From contig CM075673.1 of NCBI GenBank assembly GCA_037962975.1, positions 127,120,667 to 127,184,666 of the forward strand: a stretch of DNA of 64,000 nucleotides, given 5' to 3'. Below are positions 58,424-64,000 of this stretch, one piece after another. The first letter of the stretch is position 1; every line of letters begins with the position of its first letter. Under the pieces are notes generated by a model. That model was not told where the DNA came from. It ran no database searches and was given only the letters and a program-made list of their open reading frames with translations. The translations under genes were made by a program, and so were the position numbers. The DNA comes from Clitoria ternatea (Eukaryota; Streptophyta; Magnoliopsida; Fabales; Fabaceae).

Positions 58424-59527
58424 GTATCTCCATATGGACTTTACACTCCCTTGCCTATTCCCACTTCCCCTTGGGTAGATATTAGCATGGACTTTGTCCT
58501 TGGGTTGCCTGGGACCCAAAGGGGAATAGACTCTATCTTTGTGGTAGTTGATAGATTTAGTAAGATGGCTCACTTCATCCCTTTCCATAAGGTTGATGAT
58601 GCAAGCCATATTGCTAAACTATTCTTTAAAGAGATAGTTTGCTTACATGGGATCCCTAGAACTATAGTTAGTGATAAGGATACCAAGTTCCTTAGCCATT
58701 TCTAGAGGACCCTTTGGGTCAGGCTAGGAACTAAACTTCTCTTTTCTACCACATGCCATCCATAAACTGATGGCCAAACTGAGGTTGTTAACAGGACTCT
58801 TTCTACTCTTCTGCGAGTCCTTGTTAAAAAGAATGTTAAGTCTTTGGATGAGTGTCTACCACATGTAGAGTTTGCTTATAATAGGGTAGTTCACTCCACC
58901 ATAAAGCATAGTCCTTTTGAGATTGTGTATGGTTTTAATCCCCTCGATCTTTTACCTCTAGAGGTTTCAGATGACATCCTTCATATGGATGGTGAAGCAA
59001 AAGCATCTTTTATCTGAAAACTTCATGAGGAGGTTAAACACCATATACAAAAGAAAAATGATCAGTATGCTAGATGTGTGAATAAAAATAAAAAAGAGGT
59101 TATCTTAGATGTTGGGGATTGGGTTTGGCTTCACCTAAGGAAGGAACGCTTTCCTAACCTTAGGAAGTCCAAACTTAACCCTAGAGGTGATGGTCCTTTT
59201 CAGGTGATTAGGAGAATTAATAATAATGCTTATGTACTTGACCTCCCTGGTGAGCTGGATGAGGTTGCCTCGGATTTAAGGACAAATCCTTTTCAAGAGG
59301 AGGAGTATGACATGGCCATCACCCAGGAAGAAGCCATGGACCCTACACAGTCTTTGGAGGTTTCCTTGGATGCTTTCAAGGGCCCTATGACTAGGTCTAG
59401 GGCCAAGAGAGCCAAGGAAGGTCTCCAAAAGCATTTAGATTCTTCCATACATTCTTTAAGTGGGCCCAAGCCCAAGGAGGAGCTATTGAAGACCCTTACT
59501 CCTTTCTCTTGCACTATAGAAGGGTAA
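58424..59527 (+). pseudogene. pol: CRM element D: integrase core and C-terminus
   Basis: Continues D pol in the same frame after E. 58451-58705 has MDFVLGLPGTQRG (first catalytic Asp) and IVSDKDTKFLSHF (second Asp); a stop at 58703 and another at about 58763 precede TDGQTEVVNRTL with the catalytic Glu. Another stop at about 59016 precedes 59078-59527, with VWLHLRKERFPNLRKSKLNP, DGPFQVIRRINNNAYVLDLPGE and DLRTNPFQEEEY. The last 73 codons (from 59308) lie inside the 3' LTR and contain FKGPMTRSRAKRAKEGLQ and SLSGPKPKEE. A C-terminal extension into the LTR is a trait of CRM elements; the basic GPMTRSRAK segment is the candidate targeting motif. Confidence 0.88.
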
Positions 59528-60002
59528 TGAGCTTGGTATGGAAGTTTGGGCCTCCTTTGGGCCTCTTCATTGGGCCTCATATATCTTGTACATATTTTTT
59601 ATTCCTTTGTATTCTAGGTATATTAGGATTATATTTTAGGAATTAGTTTGGGCTTTGTATAGCCATTAAGCTTGGGCCACTTTTGGGCCTTGTACCTTAT
59701 TCTATTTTGATTTTAGGCTTGTATTGGGCCAAGTAGAGTAGGTTTTAGGATTGGGCCTTAGGAGCTAATCCAAGGCCCATGATTAGGAAGCTTTGGCCGA
59801 AATTCTCATGGAGCTATATAAGCTCATCCCCTTTGTACTTCCATTATAACTTGAATGATAAGAAATCTTAGAGTGAGAAACTCTCCCTTCCCTCTAGAAA
59901 GTAGAAGCTCTAAGCTCCTTTCTCTAGTCTTATCCTTTGGTCTTCTCCCAAAGGTGGTGACTCTCAACACCTTATCTCTCTAGGTCCTTAGAGAGTGGCG
60001 GA
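59308..60002 (+). mobile_element. 3' LTR of CRM element D, cut by element B
   Basis: Matches 31213-31908 of the 5' LTR and then stops at gtggcgga where the Tekay LTR of B begins. Remaining ~245 bp would lie right of the window. TATA box ctatataag at 59814-59822. Confidence 0.9.
59814..59822 (+). promoter_or_regulatory. TATA box in D 3' LTR
   Basis: ctatataag, same context as 31719-31727. Confidence 0.55.
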
Positions 60003-61149
60003 TGTAACGTCCCGTGTAATTTTCCGAATAAATTTTTCGCATTTTCAAAAGATCATTTTAAAATTATAAATTTAATTCAGAGTTTATATATAACAATTAA
60101 TATCAGCGGAAAAATTATCAACATACTAGTCGTGAATAATTAAATCCAAGAAAATATTTAAGTAGCGGAAACGATTGTGAAGATAATAGTACATGACTTA
60201 TTATGTTTATTACAACCCATAAATTCAAGTTCAGGTAATAAAGCAAATAGACATCCATCATGGCATCACTCTGCCTTCTGCGTGTCATTCACTGTAAAAA
60301 TTAATGTAAGAGTGAGACAGAATATAGAATAAATATAAAATAGATAAAATTGCACAAACACAATCAACAATTCATAATGATATGATGAGTATGCCAAACA
60401 AGTCCATTAATAGATATATAATTAGTCAAATGATGTCATGCTGGATCCATTTGGTCTTGGTGGGAATACTGCAGTAAAAGTCTCATAGAGACATAAATAG
60501 GGCTTTAGCATATACCATGAATCCCTATACTTCATGGCGCTTAAGTACCGAAGTACACCATATCAAAGTAGGACTTTTGCATAAACCATGAATCCCTACA
60601 CTCCATGGCACACAACATAATAGGGCTTAACTCATCATAGAGTAACCCCCCACCAGGGTAGGCAATCATGGAACCCCTAAATTCCATGGTGCGTCCGAAT
60701 GCTTATGATGCATGAATGCCTTTAATTCTCTTTATCATTTAACATACCATGATATTCACATTTCCAAAACCTCTTGGATAATACAAGTCCTCAAGGGACA
60801 CAATAGACATAATAATTCATAAAATCATGGATTTACTGTTTCAACCACACTTGTCAATAACCACAAGGCATTCATGTACATATAAATTAATTATGTCATT
60901 CGTAATTAATCACCATCATAATATTCTAATTGTGTGACGCTCAACAGCATTTATAATAATTCATGATCACTCAAGAATTCAAAAATAAATCATTACTCAT
61001 AGAGAGAACATCATTTTTATCCATAATAACCATCATAAGTAAATTTCAGCATTTCCAAACAGCGACATACATTAGTAAAACAGTCATAACATGAGCAAAA
61101 CAACTCCTTTTTAGGTGATTCCACTTTCTATAGTTTAATAACATAATTG

Positions 61150-61900
61150 TCTACAACTTTCATGAAGAACACAGTTTCAAATTCTGAACAGAAGTACTAC
61201 TTATTCACGAAATATCATACTGCCTCAAGATAAGTTTTCCAAAATGTACACAGATTATTATTTAAAACATATCTGGAGTTACAAACGTGATTTTGACATG
61301 AAACCAGTTCTAAATTAATCTTAATCCAAATATCTACAATTTTCATGAAGATCATAATTTCAAATTCTAAGCAAAAATACCATTTATTCACAAAATACAA
61401 CACTGCCTCCAGGTGAGTTTTCAAAACGTACACGTATTAGTATTTTCAACGTTTTTAGAGCTACACAAATGATTTTAACATGAAACTAGTTCTAAAATAC
61501 TCTTAACATAGTTATCTACAACTTTCATGAAGACACCAACAACTAATTCATACCACAAAATTCCCAGTATTGAAAACAAGATTCGGATTTTCCAAAACTC
61601 TAAAATTTCAGAATTTCAGCTTACACATACATCAGTATTTTGAGCATAACTTGAGCTACAAAAATTATTTTGATGTGAAACCACTTTCTAAAAATCCACA
61701 ACTTAATTATCTACAACATTCATGAAGACATCCAAGGCTGATTATGCACGTACAGTTCCCAGTAAATCAATATATACACAAAACAAAGGATAAATCTTCC
61801 ATACGAACATGCTGTAGCATTTAGGCTATAACTTTTGCTATACATATCCAAATCAGTTGAATCAGGTATCAAAATTCACATAGCAAAAAGATCTACAACT
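61150..61900. repeat. ~184-bp periodic phrase array, B LTR
   Basis: ctacaactttcatgaag-type phrases at about 61153, 61336, 61519, 61714 and 61896 (steps 183, 183, 195, 182). The same period and phrase as in A, in the same orientation. Confidence 0.75.
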
Positions 61901-62559
61901 TTCATGAAGAAGTCAGAGTCAAATTCATACGTTTTCAGCTTCAAAATTAAACAACAAGTTACGAATTAAAAACTGGAATCCTAGAACAGCATACAACTCT
62001 ACCCATTTCATAAATATTCACAACCCTGTCCCCTCTTACTTGGTTTGAAGATTTTTAGCTGATTGGAAAAGAGGTCTCCTGGCTATCCTGGTTCAGATCG
62101 AAGGTGTGTTGATGGAGAAGAATAATTGGGAGTTTCAGAATCAGTGGTATGTTAGTTTAATAATGCAAAAGCAAGTGGGGAGACAAGCTTTCCCGTGATT
62201 GTAACTTAGTGGAGATAATGGAGAATTAATAATAGAAGGTGGCTATCTTAGTACTCATCTCTAGCCGTCCTACGTACTAGTGTGATTAGTGGGATTAAAA
62301 GATATTAAAATATTGCCTAAAAGACAAGAAAAGGGTCAAAAAGTTACTTCTGCACTTCAAAACCGACCAGAATTCCATTTCCAGGTCCGGTTGAGCATCC
62401 GGTCTTGTACATCGGCTCAAAATCATTCGGTGTGTACATCCGTTCTAGGGAAAGCTGAGTTAACCATCTTTGAAGCCGTCCGGTGTTCATTAATGATAAT
62501 CCGAACTAAATTCATCCGGTGTCACCTGAACTGAAGTCAGCTGTGTGAGAGCAGTGTGA

Positions 62560-62970
62560 AGGGTGTGAGGGCGGTCTTGAGTATATGGGGCGGTGTAGGG
62601 TGTGAGGGCGGTGTTGATTATGAAGGGCGGTGTTGATACATCTTAGTGTATAAGTAATTCCTAAGAATGCCCATCAAGAAGACGTTCACGTTACTCCGCC
62701 AAGGCATTTGACCCCGTCAATGCTTATGACTTTGCCAGACGTATGACCCCGCCTAAATTTTCTACTCCGCCAAGGCATTAGACCTCGTCAATGCTTATGA
62801 CTCCGTCATGGCATGAGACTCCGTCTATGCTTATTACTCTGTTAAAATGTGTGACCCCGTTTAAGTTCATTACTCCACCAAGGTACGTGACTCCGCCTAA
62901 GCTTTACCCCGTCAAGGTACGTGACTCCGCCTAAGTTTTACTCCGTCAAGGTACGTGACTCCGCCTAAAG
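62560..62970. repeat. GACTCCGCCAAGG/GGGCGGTGTTGA word arrays in the B LTR
   Basis: 62568-62640 repeats gggcggtgttgat-type words three or four times. 62690-62970 has about fifteen words like gactccgcc, gaccccgtcaatg and ccgtcaagg. A clearer tandem lies at the end: aggtacgtgactccgcctaa at 62881, 62914 and 62949. Confidence 0.7.
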
Positions 62971-63576
62971 GAACAGTTCAATTACCATCCAACTATTCAG
63001 TAAGCAAGTAACAACGTCCAAGAGCCAACAGCTCAGAAAACTATACCGTCCAGCAACCAGCAAGTCGTCACTCAGTCTTGTGGACAATTAGTAAGCTTTC
63101 CACTTAGGAAAACCGTACCCTTTTATTGTTATCTTCTTTTCTTGGACGGACTCAATTCCGGTCTTGAATATCGGTTCAAAGTTATCCGTCCTACAGCTCA
63201 TTTGGTAAAGTGTTGATCCGGTGTGCAACATAAAAGATAATCCTATCCACACTGGTTGTCCGGTGTGATGTGACATTTATTGTTATCCGTTCTTCCCCTT
63301 TGGAACCTTGAGGTCGTCCTAGCCTTGGAGGTCAGAACGGATTATAATGTTTCTTCCAATCTCACTCAATTTACTCCTCTACCTTCAATCTTTCATTCGG
63401 AAATTGGATCTTATGAAAATAGATCTATGTAATTTCTATAATTATACCCAAAAATGAAATTTTTGGAGTATTATAAACTATTCATAAAGTGTTTCTATTC
63501 ATTAATAAACACTTACAAGCATTCCATACTTCATAAATTACAAATTGGAGCTATTATTTAAAAGCAGGATGTTACA

Positions 63577-63591
63577 TTTCTCCCACCCTAA
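63577..63591 (-). other. Polypurine tract of element B
   Basis: Minus strand TTAGGGTGGGAGAAA abutting the LTR, almost identical to that of A. Confidence 0.8.
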
Positions 63592-63624
63592 TAAAAATTT
63601 CGTCCTCGAAATTTAACGTGCTCC

Positions 63625-64000
63625 TTAGTGAAACAATCCTGGATATTGTGTCCTCATATCATCTTCACGCTCCCAAGTCAGAGTTATATCAGTTCCTTGT
63701 TTCCATGCAACTTTTACCAGTGGTACATTCTTGTTCCTCAAACGTTTGCTCGATCTTTCTAGGATCTGTGTAGGTTCTGTGGAGATGGTCAGATTCTCTC
63801 TAACTTCAATATCATCAGTAGCAATCACGTGGTTGGGATCTTGTACGTACTTCCTCAGCTGTGATACATGAAATATATTGTGCAGATTTGCCAGGTGAGG
63901 GGGAAGTGCAATCTGATATGCCACTGTACCAACCCTCTTTAGGATCTCATATGGTCCAATAAACCTCGGACTCAATTTCTTATTCTTCAATGCTCGACCA
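63625..64000 (-). CDS. pol: Tekay-clade integrase C-terminus with chromodomain (partial)
   Basis: End of a pol frame that enters from beyond the right edge, so its start is not in the window. The first visible codons include KLSPRFIGPYEILKRVGTVAYQIALPP and HLANLHNIFHVSQLRKYV, the conserved integrase C-terminal region of Tekay/Del chromoviruses. The last 40 residues, VPLVKVAWKQGTDITLTWE to MRTQYPGLF, are a chromodomain of the divergent type found in this clade, which can guide integration to heterochromatin. No stop interrupts the visible 121 codons. It ends 48 bp before the LTR. The element could be autonomous, which matters for A. Confidence 0.93.
   Translation of the reverse strand, partial: GRALKNKKLSPRFIGPYEILKRVGTVAYQIALPPHLANLHNIFHVSQLRKYVQDPNHVIATDDIEVRENLTISTEPTQILERSSKRLRNKNVPLVKVAWKQGTDITLTWEREDDMRTQYPGLFH

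Larger units (their letters stand above)
60003..63576 (-). mobile_element. 3' LTR of Tekay element B
   Basis: 3574 bp from tgtaacgtcccg to aggatgttaca. Its left half is clearly similar to the A LTR (tgtaacgtcccgtgtaat against tgtggcgtcccgtgtaat; taatgtaagagtgagacag; tcatgatgctggatcc). It has the ~184-bp phrase array (about 61150-61900). The right third (62340-63320) instead holds its own words (CCGGT, GACTCCGCC). It is followed by a polypurine tract and integrase, so it is the 3' LTR of a minus-strand element extending beyond the window. The left 5 bp gcgga are the presumptive target duplication. Confidence 0.92.

Overview
The window looks like plant heterochromatin, most likely from a Phaseoleae legume (the Vigna/Phaseolus/soybean group). 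This rests on AT-rich DNA, nested Ty3/gypsy and Ty1/copia LTR retrotransposons, and the reiterated word CTCGCTTGAGCGAG, which I associate with that group. The lineage call is by recognition, not by search. I see no host gene, tRNA, rRNA, satellite array or CRISPR. Essentially every base can be assigned to a retrotransposon or its noncoding parts.

Layout. 1-4020 is a large minus-strand Tekay-type LTR that cuts into an Athila gag. 4021-6530 is the remainder of that minus-strand Athila (J: gag, primer-binding site, LTR with TATA box). About 6540-31212 is a second, plus-strand Athila (H) lying head-to-head with J. Its order is LTR, tRNA-Asp-type PBS, broken gag, protease, RT, RNase H, integrase, a spacer rich in CGCTTAAGCG words, an env-like ORF and a 3' noncoding region. 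H is interrupted by a solo copia LTR (9367-10618) and by a minus-strand CRM-type chromovirus C (18480-29887). C itself carries a solo Tekay-type LTR G (20084-23891, TSD gttga).

From 31213 to beyond 60002 lies a plus-strand CRM-type element D with four-level nesting. D's integrase holds solo LTR E (37967-58418, TSD ctagg). E holds Tekay-type element A (38908-56606, TSD actga). A's 5' LTR holds an intact Ty1/copia element F (46830-55362, TSD gatta). D's 3' LTR is cut at 60003 by the 3' LTR of another minus-strand Tekay element B, whose integrase/chromodomain end runs off the right edge.

By-eye LTR comparison agrees with the nesting order: D LTRs differ by about 5%, A LTRs by about 0.7%, and F LTRs look identical. 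F is the only element with one uninterrupted gag-pol frame (1325 codons, all catalytic residues visible). A has both terminal priming sites but no pol, so it must have moved with enzymes supplied in trans; B or a relative is a plausible donor.

The most unusual signal is in the noncoding DNA. LTRs of A and B, and the LTR region of Athila H, carry a degenerate phrase (consensus like TCTACAACTTTCATGAAG) recurring about every 184 bp. Several unrelated LTR families also carry dense arrays of short words (CGCTTGAGCG, TTTCACTCGGAA, GACTCCGCCAAGG). In solo LTR G the second word occurs in two opposed arrays, so a transcript could fold back on itself.
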